A DNA stretch of 8,128 nucleotides from Candidatus Zixiibacteriota bacterium (GCA_030642845.1 DAOWMZ010000061.1:1-8128), one strand, 5' to 3'. Counted from the first letter of the stretch, positions 1 to 7,202 are shown. The notes: generated by a model not told the origin, from the sequence alone. Made by a program: numbers and translations.

Positions 1-1789
1 CCCAAGTAACTGCATCTCTTCGAGCTAATCCGGTACGAGTGCCAATCCAGAGATTATTGCGATCATCAAAAGCAAGAGCGGAAATATCAGGTCCGATTCC
101 TGCCGGAAGGTTGACATCGACAAAACGTTCAATGCCATCATCCCAGCGAGATAATCCAAAATTAGTCCCGACAAAGGCATTGCCATAGATAGAATACTCA
201 GTAGCTTTTATAATATTGGAAATCAGGGGAGAATTTTCCCGGGTGTATTGTTTACATTTCGCTCTGACAGTTCCATTGGACAACTCAACAATATCACAGA
301 GATACACTCCCACCCCTTCGGTACCGACAGCCAACTGATTATTCCCATAACCAATATCAGTTACAAACACATTGTTGATTCCTTCGATTGTTCCGATAGA
401 ATCCCAGGCATCTATATCATCCAGTCGATCCAATTGCCCTACCGCTACCGGTGCGTCATTATATGCCAGAAAACAGGTAGCATATATCCTTTCACCATCG
501 GTTGCAATCCCCCTGGGTACAACATAATTAGGAGCGTTAGGAATTCCCACAACAGTAGAGTTAGTGTCCCCATAGACAATTGCTGTATCATCTTTAATTT
601 GCCACAATCCCTGTCCCCAAGTCCCCGCCCAAACATCACCATAATGATCTGTCATAAGGCACATTGTACCATCTTTAACAGCAACGCCAGTATTTGACCA
701 TATACCATTTTCATAACGGGCAAATATTTTACTACCGAATCCGGCAACAATCCGCTGCAGTCCATCAAGGGTAATTGTTGTTACATCATTATTGGGCAGA
801 CCAGTATATTTATATTCAACAAATGACTCCCCCGGTGATTGATAAAACAAACCGCCTGTATAAACTCCAATCCATTTTTGATTATTCCATTCAATCCCGA
901 CTACAGGAGATGACGAAAGTCCGTCAGTTGATAATGATGTGAAAAAATCATTTTCAATAACACCTAACCCATTTCCATTATAGAAAACATAGAGTGAATC
1001 ATTTATTATTTCAAGATCAAATACGATTCGATTCTGCGTCTGTGTTATTATGATGAAATTTGTATCAAGTGCTGTTTGTTCAAGACGGTACAAACCATCA
1101 TCGGTAGCAACATATTTACTATTCTCAAAATAAACTATACTGTTTATATTATTTGATTCCAGTTCCGGGAAGTTTTCATTGTTATAAAGAAACCATGCCG
1201 ATGGCGGAAACAACAATCCCGTGTTGCTTTTATCTGCGGAAACCAATCCGGATGAAGTTGCCACCCATATAGAGTCCCCGATAATTAAAAGATCATTTAT
1301 TTCCGGGAATGAATTGATACTTGTCAGAGGGAAATGCCCTTCAATCTGGCCGCCATCATTAATTTTTGAAAATAAAACCAGACCGGAATCTGTCCCTACC
1401 CAGAGGTTATCACCATCATCATGCAGACGGGTAAGTAAAAACATATCCCCTTCAGCCGGAAGAAAAAGAAACTGCTCGGGATTGTTATAATCAAATTTAA
1501 TAATCCTTCCAAATCCGGACAGCCAGATCTGACCAGAGTTATCCTGAATAATATCTGTAATTTTGGTAGTACCCAACCCATCAGTATTTAAAAATGTTTT
1601 TCCGGGAGAGTTAATATCATTGATTATCAACAATCCCCCCATAGTTGCAACATAGAGGGAATCATTAATTACTGCCAGTTTTTTAATATCCTTAAATGAT
1701 GTCAGAGTTGTCCAATTCGTTTGAGCTTGAACAGAACCAAATCCCAACCATAGAATAAATAAAAAAATATGTAACAGTATTACCTTCAT
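1..1789 (-). CDS. Secreted beta-propeller protein (two-component-regulator-propeller / PorZ-like repeats), 3' end cut off
   Basis: The frame is open from the ATG at 1789 to the window edge: 596 codons, no stop. Residues 1-22 form a signal peptide (Lys2, hydrophobic core, cleavage likely after VQA before Gln23). There is no lipobox cysteine, so the product is exported but not as a lipoprotein. The rest is a string of propeller strands of the form hydrophobic-W/Y-V/I-G/A-T-x-x-G-L. Clear copies lie near residues 45-53 (LYVATMGGL), 88-97, 129-137 (LWVGTDSGL), 174-182, 225-233, 266-275, 305-314, 386-395 (VWAGTWGQGL), 486-495, 538-546 and 580-588 (LWIGTRTGL); weaker ones lie near 346-355 and 435-438. 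TDGL turns at about 68-71 and 288-291 are typical of the regulator-propeller family. About thirteen strands suggest two seven-bladed propellers. The start is 7 bases past the lnt stop without a Shine-Dalgarno sequence, so translational coupling is likely. The missing C-terminus could be a sorting domain, an Ig-like domain or a signalling domain; the function is unknown. Confidence 0.85.
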   Translation of the reverse strand, partial: MKVILLHIFLFILWLGFGSVQAQTNWTTLTSFKDIKKLAVINDSLYVATMGGLLIINDINSPGKTFLNTDGLGTTKITDIIQDNSGQIWLSGFGRIIKFDYNNPEQFLFLPAEGDMFLLTRLHDDGDNLWVGTDSGLVLFSKINDGGQIEGHFPLTSINSFPEINDLLIIGDSIWVATSSGLVSADKSNTGLLFPPSAWFLYNNENFPELESNNINSIVYFENSKYVATDDGLYRLEQTALDTNFIIITQTQNRIVFDLEIINDSLYVFYNGNGLGVIENDFFTSLSTDGLSSSPVVGIEWNNQKWIGVYTGGLFYQSPGESFVEYKYTGLPNNDVTTITLDGLQRIVAGFGSKIFARYENGIWSNTGVAVKDGTMCLMTDHYGDVWAGTWGQGLWQIKDDTAIVYGDTNSTVVGIPNAPNYVVPRGIATDGERIYATCFLAYNDAPVAVGQLDRLDDIDAWDSIGTIEGINNVFVTDIGYGNNQLAVGTEGVGVYLCDIVELSNGTVRAKCKQYTRENSPLISNIIKATEYSIYGNAFVGTNFGLSRWDDGIERFVDVNLPAGIGPDISALAFDDRNNLWIGTRTGLARRDAVTW

Positions 1790-1796
1790 GCTAATA

Positions 1797-3299
1797 CTAA
1801 CGAATGAATTTTCTTTTTAACCATAAGGCAATCAATATACCCCATATCCCTAACGTTATCAAGAAAGAGAATTGTCCAAAAATATCACCAATACGAGTAA
1901 AAATCGAATAGCTGTCCAAAAGACCGACTTTCCCTTTTAATACAGCAACTTCATACAAACCGAGTTCATCTCTTATACGTCCGTAATCATCAACAATATA
2001 AGTTAATCCGCTGTTGGCTGTGCGAGTCATCCAGCATCGGTTTTCAACTGCTCTGGTAATAAATATATTTGAGTGCATATATATCCCGACTGACTCTCCA
2101 AACCATGTGTCATTGGTGATACCAACCATAAAATTAGCACCATCAAGAATTCTATCTCTCACAAACTCAGGAAAGGCACACTCAAAACATATTAACACGC
2201 CATAGAGATTTCCGTTCAGTTTAAAAAGTTTAGGTGAATCACCAGGATAAAAATCAGACCACCACTGCACTCCATAATTATCAATAAATGACAGATATTT
2301 CTGCAGAAAGCTCTTTTCCAAAAAAGGTAAATTATCCTGATAAGGGACATGTTCTGAAAAGGGAACCAGTTTAACTTTATGATATTGTTGTTCTATTTTG
2401 CCGGTAGAATCAAATTGGTAGCAGGCATTATGATATCGAAGTTTTTTATTTACAAATGAAGAGGCTAAGCCGCCAATCAGATGAGGAACGTTTGATTTTG
2501 CTACAATTCCCCCCACTCTTTTACGGCTTTTAAAATCATTGCATAAATAGGAAGGGGCTGAAGTCTCAGGCCATACATATAATTTAATCGTACTGTCCAC
2601 TGATGCCTGAATGAGAGAATCATAAAGTTTAAAGCTGTGTTCTGCATTATTTTTAGCCCATTTGACATTGAGAGGTACAGAACCCTGTATCAAAGCAACA
2701 TCGATATCCCCTTCAACCGGAAAACGGGGGGTAACGACCCATCCGTAAGCTGTCAGCCCAGCCACAATAGACAAAGAAATAAATACAGATGTTAATTTTC
2801 TTTCCGGTGACGGAGTTTTTCTGAATACCTGAATCAGCAGGACATTGACAATTACAATTAAGAATGTCAGTCCGTGAACAGAGATGACCGATACAATTTG
2901 CAGGATATAGAGAAAACAGGCTTGAGAATATCCAAGATCCGACCAGGGAAAAGCAAATTCGGAGAGGGTTCGGAAATACTCAAGTCCGGTCCATAAAAAA
3001 GGAAGTGCTATAAATCCGAAAATAGGTTTGATAGAATGTAATTTATTAAACAACATTAAAATTGCTGTATAATAAAAAGAGACAATAACTACTGCGGCTA
3101 CCATACCTGGCGGTGTTACCATCGCCACCCAATAGATAGTAAACAAATTAAAAAAGAAGCTGAAAAAATAGGCGGCGTTAAAAGCTGTCCGCCCTTTAAG
3201 TTTTGATATAATAATAATTGGCCTGACAAGTGATACCCAAGCTAAAAAACCAAACAGGCCAGGATAGAATGATAGTGAAAGGAGAAATGCCCAAACCAT
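1797..3299 (-). CDS. lnt: Apolipoprotein N-acyltransferase
   Basis: Lnt adds the third acyl chain to the N-terminal cysteine of lipoproteins at the periplasmic face of the inner membrane, using phospholipid as donor; this precedes sorting to the outer membrane in many Gram-negatives. The 500 residues match the family length (E. coli 512). Hydrophobic segments fill residues 1-190, a nitrilase domain spans about 200-460, and a last membrane helix lies at about 475-495. The Glu-Lys-Cys triad is present: Glu245 in YVWPE, Lys308 in HKVKLVPF and Cys371 in LICFECAFPE. Glu316 in PFSEHVP matches the second essential glutamate, although the usual PFGE is PFSE here; the residue after Cys371 is Phe where E. 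coli has Tyr. ATG at 3299 is the first canonical start, but it has no Shine-Dalgarno sequence and leaves a short first helix. An in-frame CTG at 3377 with a good ribosome-binding site would add 26 residues (separate entry). The propeller gene follows 7 bases downstream. Confidence 0.96.
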   Translation of the reverse strand: MVWAFLLSLSFYPGLFGFLAWVSLVRPIIIISKLKGRTAFNAAYFFSFFFNLFTIYWVAMVTPPGMVAAVVIVSFYYTAILMLFNKLHSIKPIFGFIALPFLWTGLEYFRTLSEFAFPWSDLGYSQACFLYILQIVSVISVHGLTFLIVIVNVLLIQVFRKTPSPERKLTSVFISLSIVAGLTAYGWVVTPRFPVEGDIDVALIQGSVPLNVKWAKNNAEHSFKLYDSLIQASVDSTIKLYVWPETSAPSYLCNDFKSRKRVGGIVAKSNVPHLIGGLASSFVNKKLRYHNACYQFDSTGKIEQQYHKVKLVPFSEHVPYQDNLPFLEKSFLQKYLSFIDNYGVQWWSDFYPGDSPKLFKLNGNLYGVLICFECAFPEFVRDRILDGANFMVGITNDTWFGESVGIYMHSNIFITRAVENRCWMTRTANSGLTYIVDDYGRIRDELGLYEVAVLKGKVGLLDSYSIFTRIGDIFGQFSFLITLGIWGILIALWLKRKFIR

Positions 3300-3305
3300 T
3301 AATTC

Positions 3306-3326
3306 GAGTCTTCGTTTGCGAAGCTC
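3306..3326 (-). promoter_or_regulatory. Hairpin just upstream of the lnt ATG
   Basis: In the lnt sense, GAG-CTTCG, loop CAAA, CGAAG, one bulged A, then CTC gives an eight-pair stem that ends 6 bases before the ATG at 3299. It covers the place where a Shine-Dalgarno sequence would sit, and none is visible. It may hinder initiation at this ATG, or it may simply be coding sequence if translation starts further upstream. The structure is seen directly; any role is inferred. Confidence 0.45.
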
Positions 3327-3374
3327 AATATCTTTGGGGATAATAAAATATCCAATACTTTTAAGTATCTTTGT

Positions 3375-3391
3375 CAGAAATAAATCCTTTC
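3375..3391 (-). promoter_or_regulatory. Shine-Dalgarno plus in-frame CTG: candidate true lnt start
   Basis: In the lnt sense, GAAAGGA (3391-3385) is followed by 7 bases and then CTG (3377-3375), in frame with lnt and with no stop in between (26 codons). The added peptide carries a basic run, ELRKRRLEL, directly before MVWAFLLSLS. This is what is expected before the first membrane helix of Lnt (positive-inside rule). The frame is closed by TGA overlapping the Shine-Dalgarno region, and no ATG, GTG or TTG lies between it and 3299. CTG starts are rare, so this remains a candidate. Confidence 0.4.
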
Positions 3392-3393
3392 AG

Positions 3394-3406
3394 CAGGCAT
3401 TGCCTG
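3394..3406. repeat. Hairpin 1 of the cluster
   Basis: CAGGCA and TGCCTG flank a single T, and TTTT follows on the plus strand. It is the smallest of the set and has no GTAG box. CAGGCA occurs again at 3570-3575, so TGCCTG at 3401-3406 could instead pair across the whole island. Confidence 0.55.
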
Positions 3407-3412
3407 TTTTAT

Positions 3413-3466
3413 CTGCCAGACTCGTAGGGCAGGATACCAAAGCAATCCTGCCAGATTTAGTAGGTC
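3413..3466 (+). repeat. Imperfect direct repeat CTGCCAGA...GTAGG
   Basis: CTGCCAGA then GTAGG occurs at 3413-3428 and again at 3448-3464. The two copies are about 35 bases apart and each leads into a hairpin. The second CTGCC is also the closing arm of hairpin 2, so the units interlock. This is the best evidence that the island grew by duplication of a unit whose hairpin sequence then changed. Confidence 0.6.
3428..3452. repeat. Hairpin 2 of the cluster
   Basis: GGCAGGAT (3428-3435) pairs with ATCCTGCC (3445-3452) around a 9-base loop. GTAG lies directly in front, at 3424-3427. Confidence 0.75.
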
Positions 3467-3486
3467 GAAACCCTTGCGGTTTCGAC
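3464..3486. repeat. Hairpin 3 of the cluster
   Basis: GTCGAAACC (3464-3472) pairs with GGTTTCGAC (3478-3486) around the loop CTTGC, a perfect nine-pair stem. GTAG lies directly in front, at 3460-3463. With a short loop and perfect stem it is a strong member of the set. Confidence 0.8.
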
Positions 3487-3518
3487 ACAGACATGCTTAT
3501 CTCCGCCATCTTGTGTGC

Positions 3519-3538
3519 GGTAGATGTCCACATCTACC
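3519..3538. repeat. Hairpin 4 of the cluster
   Basis: GGTAGATGT (3519-3527) and ACATCTACC (3530-3538) are separated by only CC, so this is a near-perfect 20-base palindrome that may form a cruciform or act as a dimer-binding site. Here GTAG (3520-3523) is part of the stem. Confidence 0.75.
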
Positions 3539-3549
3539 CATAATCCAGT

Positions 3550-3567
3550 AGTCCGCCCAGGCGGACT
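3550..3567. repeat. Hairpin 5 of the cluster
   Basis: AGTCCGCC (3550-3557) pairs with GGCGGACT (3560-3567) around CA. GTAG at 3548-3551 overlaps the first arm. It lies 35 bases past the apgM stop and is the most G+C-rich stem. It could act as a 3' end stabiliser for the purM-apgM transcript, but no T-run follows in that sense. Confidence 0.75.
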
Positions 3568-3602
3568 GCCAGGCACGGGAGTTTATCAACACACAGCGTA
3601 TG

Positions 3603-4838
3603 TCAGGCTCCTACCAAATGCAATGTACCCAGAATATTTTGTATCTGGGGCATAACATCCAAACCGACTATATATCCCAAACCACCTTTGGCGCAAGCTC
3701 GTTCATTGAATTCAGTTACTTTATCAATCCGGATAGACTCTCCACCTCCACCATAAAACATGATTGGTACCGGATCGGCTGAATGGGCTTTCATCTCCGA
3801 AGCGGTCGAATGATCAGCAGTGACAACCAGCATTACATCGTCTGGTAAATTAGTCAACAATGCAGCAGCTCTGTCTATCTTTTCAATAAAATCTCGCTTT
3901 CCTTCCCAGTTGCCGTCTTCTGATAAAGAGTCGGCCGCTTTTACATGGGTGAAAACAAAATCATAGGAGTCAAGTTTTTCCAGAGAAGTTTTGAATTTGG
4001 CTTCAATGTCAGTATCCGGCAGGCCTGTTGCACCAGGGACATCGATAATGTCCATCCCCAAAAAAGCTGCTACTCCTTTATACAGTCCACCACCTGCGAT
4101 ACAGCATGACGTGAGGTCATATCTCTCTTTGAAGCTGGGAAGTGAAATATACTGGCCTCCACCTCGAACTAACAGAAAATTGGCCGGAAGTTTTCCATCT
4201 TTAACACGCTCGGCATTGAAGGGATGATCTTTGAGAACTTTGTGAGCTTTGAGCAAAAACTTGTTTAGTACTTCCGCCGTATGTTTGGCCTCTTTGGTAT
4301 CATCGGTAGGCGTAACTGTTCTTATCGGAACATCAGGGACATGAGGGTCAGCATCAATAATATTTCCTGAAAGGCCTTCACCACGCATTATGACTCCAGC
4401 TCGATGAGCAGTACCCGGTTTCACAATAAATTTTATACCGTCCACTTCCATGCCATCAATAGCTTTAGTCAATGGTTCGACTTCGAGTATCCTACCGGCA
4501 CGACGATCTTTAATCATCATATTTTCATCAACTGTGCCGAAATTACCTCTTAGGGCAACATCCCCGCCTTCTAATTTCAAACCCAGTCCGGCTACTTCGA
4601 TAGGTCCTCGACCGGAATAATATTTATCAATTGGATATCCAAAAATAGTTAAATGAGCAGTATCACTGCCGGGAGTGAATCCACGTCCGAGCGTATGCAT
4701 AAGACCGCATTCCGCTCCTGATGCCAGTTTATCCAGATTTGGTGTTTTGGCTGCTTCAAGCGGTGTTTTATTTCCCAATTCTTTTACCGGACGATCTCCA
4801 AGACCATCACATATCAACATCAGTACTCTTTTTATCAT
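3603..4838 (-). CDS. apgM: 2,3-bisphosphoglycerate-independent phosphoglycerate mutase, archaeal type
   Basis: This cytosolic enzyme interconverts 3- and 2-phosphoglycerate in glycolysis and gluconeogenesis without a bisphosphoglycerate cofactor, through a phosphoserine intermediate. It belongs to the alkaline-phosphatase superfamily with two metal ions. The 411 residues fit the family. Visible motifs are Asp11 in CDGLGDRP (metal), the presumed nucleophile Ser58 in TPGSDTAHL, the YYSGRGPIE stretch at 73-81, RGNFGT at 97-102, Asp303 in HVKAADSLSEDG, and Asp342-His343 with His352 in TADHSTASEMKAHS. Many family members have DEAGHDG where this protein has DSLSEDG, so the histidine is replaced by Glu307; I recall a bacterial subgroup with this change. 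The start is ATG with GGAG 10 bases upstream (4849-4852). It lies 41 bases behind purM in the same direction, so co-transcription is likely. The hairpin island begins about 28 bases after its stop. Confidence 0.93.
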   Translation of the reverse strand: MIKRVLMLICDGLGDRPVKELGNKTPLEAAKTPNLDKLASGAECGLMHTLGRGFTPGSDTAHLTIFGYPIDKYYSGRGPIEVAGLGLKLEGGDVALRGNFGTVDENMMIKDRRAGRILEVEPLTKAIDGMEVDGIKFIVKPGTAHRAGVIMRGEGLSGNIIDADPHVPDVPIRTVTPTDDTKEAKHTAEVLNKFLLKAHKVLKDHPFNAERVKDGKLPANFLLVRGGGQYISLPSFKERYDLTSCCIAGGGLYKGVAAFLGMDIIDVPGATGLPDTDIEAKFKTSLEKLDSYDFVFTHVKAADSLSEDGNWEGKRDFIEKIDRAAALLTNLPDDVMLVVTADHSTASEMKAHSADPVPIMFYGGGGESIRIDKVTEFNERACAKGGLGYIVGLDVMPQIQNILGTLHLVGA

Positions 4839-4879
4839 CCTTGATTAACTCCGTTTATTTAATATAGAATATTCCTATT

Positions 4880-5932
4880 TTATTCCGTCAGGTTTACTTT
4901 GCCAGTCCCATCAATAATTTTCCCAATCCGATATACTTTTTCATTCATATCCGCAAGAGCTTTTTCTACATTATCAGCATCGTCCTCATCAACAACCAGT
5001 ACGTAACCAATACCCATATTAAAGGCAGAATAAATATCATCCGGATCGATATTACCTGCCTTTTTGAGGAAATTAAAAATCGGCAATACCGGCCAGGTCG
5101 CTTTGCTTATTTGAGCATCGCAGTTGTCAGGCAGGACTCGATTCAGATTCCCCTGTAATCCACCACCGGTAATATGCGCCATTCCTTTAATATCAAATTT
5201 TTTCATCAGTTCAAAAACAATCGAGGCATAACAGCGGTGAACTTTCATGAGGGATTCATCAATAGTCATTCCCAATTCTTTTACATAATCACCTGGTTTC
5301 AAACCGGCAATTTCAAATGCCACTTTCCGAACCATAGTGTAGCCATTAGTATGCAGGCCGTTCGATGGCAATCCCAAACAGACATGCCCCGGTTTTATTT
5401 TTTTGCCGTCAACTATATTGGCCTGATCAACCATTCCCACGATAAACCCGGCAATATCGTATTCTCCCGGTTGGTAAAAATCCGGAAGTTCTGCTGTTTC
5501 TCCTCCCAACAAAGCCATCCCTGAATTTTGACACCCACGACTGACACCGCTTACAAGTTCAGCCATAATCTCAGGTTCAATATGTCCCACGCCAATATAG
5601 TCCAGAAAGAAAAGGGGGTTAGCCCCTTGAACTAAAATATCGTTGACACAGTGGTTTACTAAATCTTCGCCAACGGTATCATGTTTGTTGGTCATAAAGG
5701 CAAGTTTTAGTTTGGTTCCAACTGAATCGGTTGATGACACAAAAACCGGTTGTTTTACATTAGAAAGATCCGGTTTAAAAAGTCCTCCAAAAGCCCCAAT
5801 ATCAGACAAAACCTGTTTATTAAATGTGGCTCTGGCGTATTTTTTTATTCTTTCAACCACCTCGTCTCCGGCGGCAATATCCACTCCGCTATCAGCGTAG
5901 GTTAGACCCTGTTTTTTATCTGAATTATTCAT
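4880..5932 (-). CDS. purM: Phosphoribosylformylglycinamidine cyclo-ligase (AIR synthetase)
   Basis: PurM closes the imidazole ring: FGAM plus ATP gives aminoimidazole ribonucleotide (AIR), the fifth step of de novo purine synthesis in the cytosol. The 350 residues match the usual length (E. coli 345). The N-terminal TYADSGVDIAAGDE is typical, followed by the ATP/metal-binding STDSVGTKLKLA (67-78), GEDLVNHCVNDILVQGA (88-104), LLGGETAELPDFYQPGEYD (141-159), GLPSNGLHTNGYT (187-199) and HITGGGLQGNLNRVLP (253-268). It looks intact and functional. The chosen ATG is the only one that keeps the whole N-terminal motif; the next Met is at residue 80. No Shine-Dalgarno sequence precedes it. No other purine gene lies in this window; its neighbours are apgM (41 bases downstream) and the KamA-like gene (72 bases upstream). 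Confidence 0.98.
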   Translation of the reverse strand: MNNSDKKQGLTYADSGVDIAAGDEVVERIKKYARATFNKQVLSDIGAFGGLFKPDLSNVKQPVFVSSTDSVGTKLKLAFMTNKHDTVGEDLVNHCVNDILVQGANPLFFLDYIGVGHIEPEIMAELVSGVSRGCQNSGMALLGGETAELPDFYQPGEYDIAGFIVGMVDQANIVDGKKIKPGHVCLGLPSNGLHTNGYTMVRKVAFEIAGLKPGDYVKELGMTIDESLMKVHRCYASIVFELMKKFDIKGMAHITGGGLQGNLNRVLPDNCDAQISKATWPVLPIFNFLKKAGNIDPDDIYSAFNMGIGYVLVVDEDDADNVEKALADMNEKVYRIGKIIDGTGKVNLTE

Positions 5933-6004
5933 GGATTCAAGAAACAGTGGTGTGCATTAAAAGTCAACTATGAGATCGAATCAGTATGAAATATTATTTA
6001 ATTA

Positions 6005-7180
6005 TCAGTTGATTCTAAACGAATCATTTATTTCAGAATAATATCTGTTTTCAAAGCCTTTAACAGGCTTCAACTGATCCAGCCAGACAGCATTATTATC
6101 CCGATAACAGATTATGAGCCTTTGATTATCCTGATGTTTAGCGGCTTGATGGTATTTTAAATATATATGCTTGCTGTCCACCCCCACTATTTCTATTTTA
6201 CCAGATGAATGGGACATCACGTACTTAATCCGTTTTGCTAACCCTGAACATTCAGCTTTTGCTTTTTCAATCTTACGATAGGCTTCCACAATAGGTACCG
6301 CATAGGGGGTATTCCCTATAGTCGGTCTGTTCTGGAAAACATAATATTGAGCCACTCCCATATATGTGAGCTCTTTCCAGAGTTTTTTCATAACCGCCGG
6401 ACTGTCAGATATTCCCCTTATGATAGGATTTTGATTCAAACAGATTATACCGGCATCAATAATTCTTCTTATAGCTTCTCTTGATTGAGGGGTAATTTCT
6501 TTCGGATGATCAAAATGACACATTAAATAAATTCTTCGTGATGGTTCTGAGTATTTTTTTAACATTTCAACCAGAGAATCATCATTTAATATGCGGTAAG
6601 GATTATAAGCGGGAATCTTGGAACCTATACGGATTACTTTTATATGCTTAATCCTGCGAATCTGTCCGATAATGTAATCCAGCTTTTCAGTTTTAAGCAT
6701 AAGTGTATCACCACCGGTTAATAGAACATTGTCCACTTCGGGATGATTTCTAATGTATTTGAGACCTTCTTCAATATTAATAGTTGTTTCTTTATTACCC
6801 TTTAAAAACAACCTCTTGCGAAAACAATAACGACAAAAAGAAGCACAAGATTCACTTACTAAAAATAAAACTGTCGAACCATACTTATGTTGAACCCCGC
6901 TATTGACGGTATTTCTTTTCTCATTGGAACAATCCAACGACCCCCATTCCAATAATTCATCTCTATGAGGTATAACCAGCCTTCTGATAGGATCATTGGG
7001 ATCATCCCAATTAATTAAATTCAAATAGTAGCTATTTACTCTAAAAGGATATTTGATAGCAATTTCACGAAGAGTATCTCGTTCATCAGGAGAGAGTTGT
7101 TTAATTTTGTCGATATCTGATATATATCTTACATGCTTTCTGCTATTTTGAAAAAATGTGTTTTTCTGAATATTATACAT
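6005..7180 (-). CDS. KamA-family radical SAM protein of unknown substrate
   Basis: This is a 391-residue relative of lysine 2,3-aminomutase. The radical-SAM cluster motif C-x3-C-x2-C is Cys112, Cys116 and Cys119 in SCASFCRYCF; LLTGGD at 153-158 is the GGD/SAM-binding segment; RIGSKIP, HFDHPKEIT and NQNPIIRGISD follow the KamA/EpmB fold. The family's PLP lysine may be Lys328 in SHSSGK, but the usual PGGGGK is not there. Both aspartates that bind the lysine alpha-amine in clostridial KamA (Asp293, Asp330) are missing: the first position reads QNRP (Arg285), and no Asp lies near Lys328. About 60 further residues follow. It is therefore unlikely to be a lysine 2,3-aminomutase or EpmB, and no efp or epmA gene is nearby. 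An ATG 24 codons upstream (7252) is in frame, but the ATG at 7180 has AAAGGAGG 7 bases before it, so the longer form is rejected. purM follows 72 bases downstream. Confidence 0.88.
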   Translation of the reverse strand: MYNIQKNTFFQNSRKHVRYISDIDKIKQLSPDERDTLREIAIKYPFRVNSYYLNLINWDDPNDPIRRLVIPHRDELLEWGSLDCSNEKRNTVNSGVQHKYGSTVLFLVSESCASFCRYCFRKRLFLKGNKETTINIEEGLKYIRNHPEVDNVLLTGGDTLMLKTEKLDYIIGQIRRIKHIKVIRIGSKIPAYNPYRILNDDSLVEMLKKYSEPSRRIYLMCHFDHPKEITPQSREAIRRIIDAGIICLNQNPIIRGISDSPAVMKKLWKELTYMGVAQYYVFQNRPTIGNTPYAVPIVEAYRKIEKAKAECSGLAKRIKYVMSHSSGKIEIVGVDSKHIYLKYHQAAKHQDNQRLIICYRDNNAVWLDQLKPVKGFENRYYSEINDSFRIN

Positions 7181-7187
7181 ATTAAAG

Positions 7188-7195
7188 CCTCCTTT
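7188..7195 (-). promoter_or_regulatory. Perfect ribosome-binding site fixing the KamA-like start
   Basis: AAAGGAGG in the gene sense, 7 bases before the ATG at 7180, is the best Shine-Dalgarno sequence in the window. If translation began at 7252, this site would be read as codons (…EKGGF…). It therefore decides the start. Confidence 0.85.
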
Positions 7196-7202
7196 CTCGT
7201 CA

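Larger units (their letters stand above)
3391..3575. repeat. Cluster of five unlike hairpins, several preceded by GTAG
   Basis: The 303-base gap between apgM and lnt holds an island that is 95/180 G+C over 3421-3600, against 20/60 in 3301-3360 beside it. Five perfect inverted repeats with different stem sequences lie one after another. Four are preceded by, or begin inside, the tetramer GTAG (3424, 3460, 3520, 3548). CTGCCAG recurs at 3413, 3448 and 3566. The island is non-coding, resembles REP/BIME-type intergenic elements or a mosaic of small mobile repeats, and may attenuate or stabilise transcripts between apgM and lnt. No stem is followed by a clear T-run in the gene sense, so it is not a classical terminator. 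No CRISPR-like constant repeat is present. I do not recognise the element with confidence. Confidence 0.75.

Noticed and set aside
248..697. A 149-codon plus-strand reading frame
   Set aside because: It lies antisense to the propeller gene, whose repeats are clear in the other strand; the translated peptide shows no domain.
3316..3543. A 75-codon plus-strand reading frame across the hairpin island
   Set aside because: It runs through four of the five hairpins, has no ribosome-binding site and gives a peptide without recognisable features; the inverted repeats explain the open frame.
3413..3575. Possible CRISPR array
   Set aside because: The palindromic units have different stem sequences and irregular spacing (36, 60 and 28 bases between GTAG boxes). 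There is no constant repeat, and no cas gene is present.
5933..6004. Promoter for purM built on TTGACT in the gap after the KamA-like gene
   Set aside because: TTGACT is present in the gene sense, but no acceptable -10 hexamer lies 16-18 bases downstream.
6005..7180. Assignment as EpmB (EF-P beta-lysylation)
   Set aside because: No efp or epmA gene is adjacent, and the QxD substrate motif shared by EpmB and KamA is missing.
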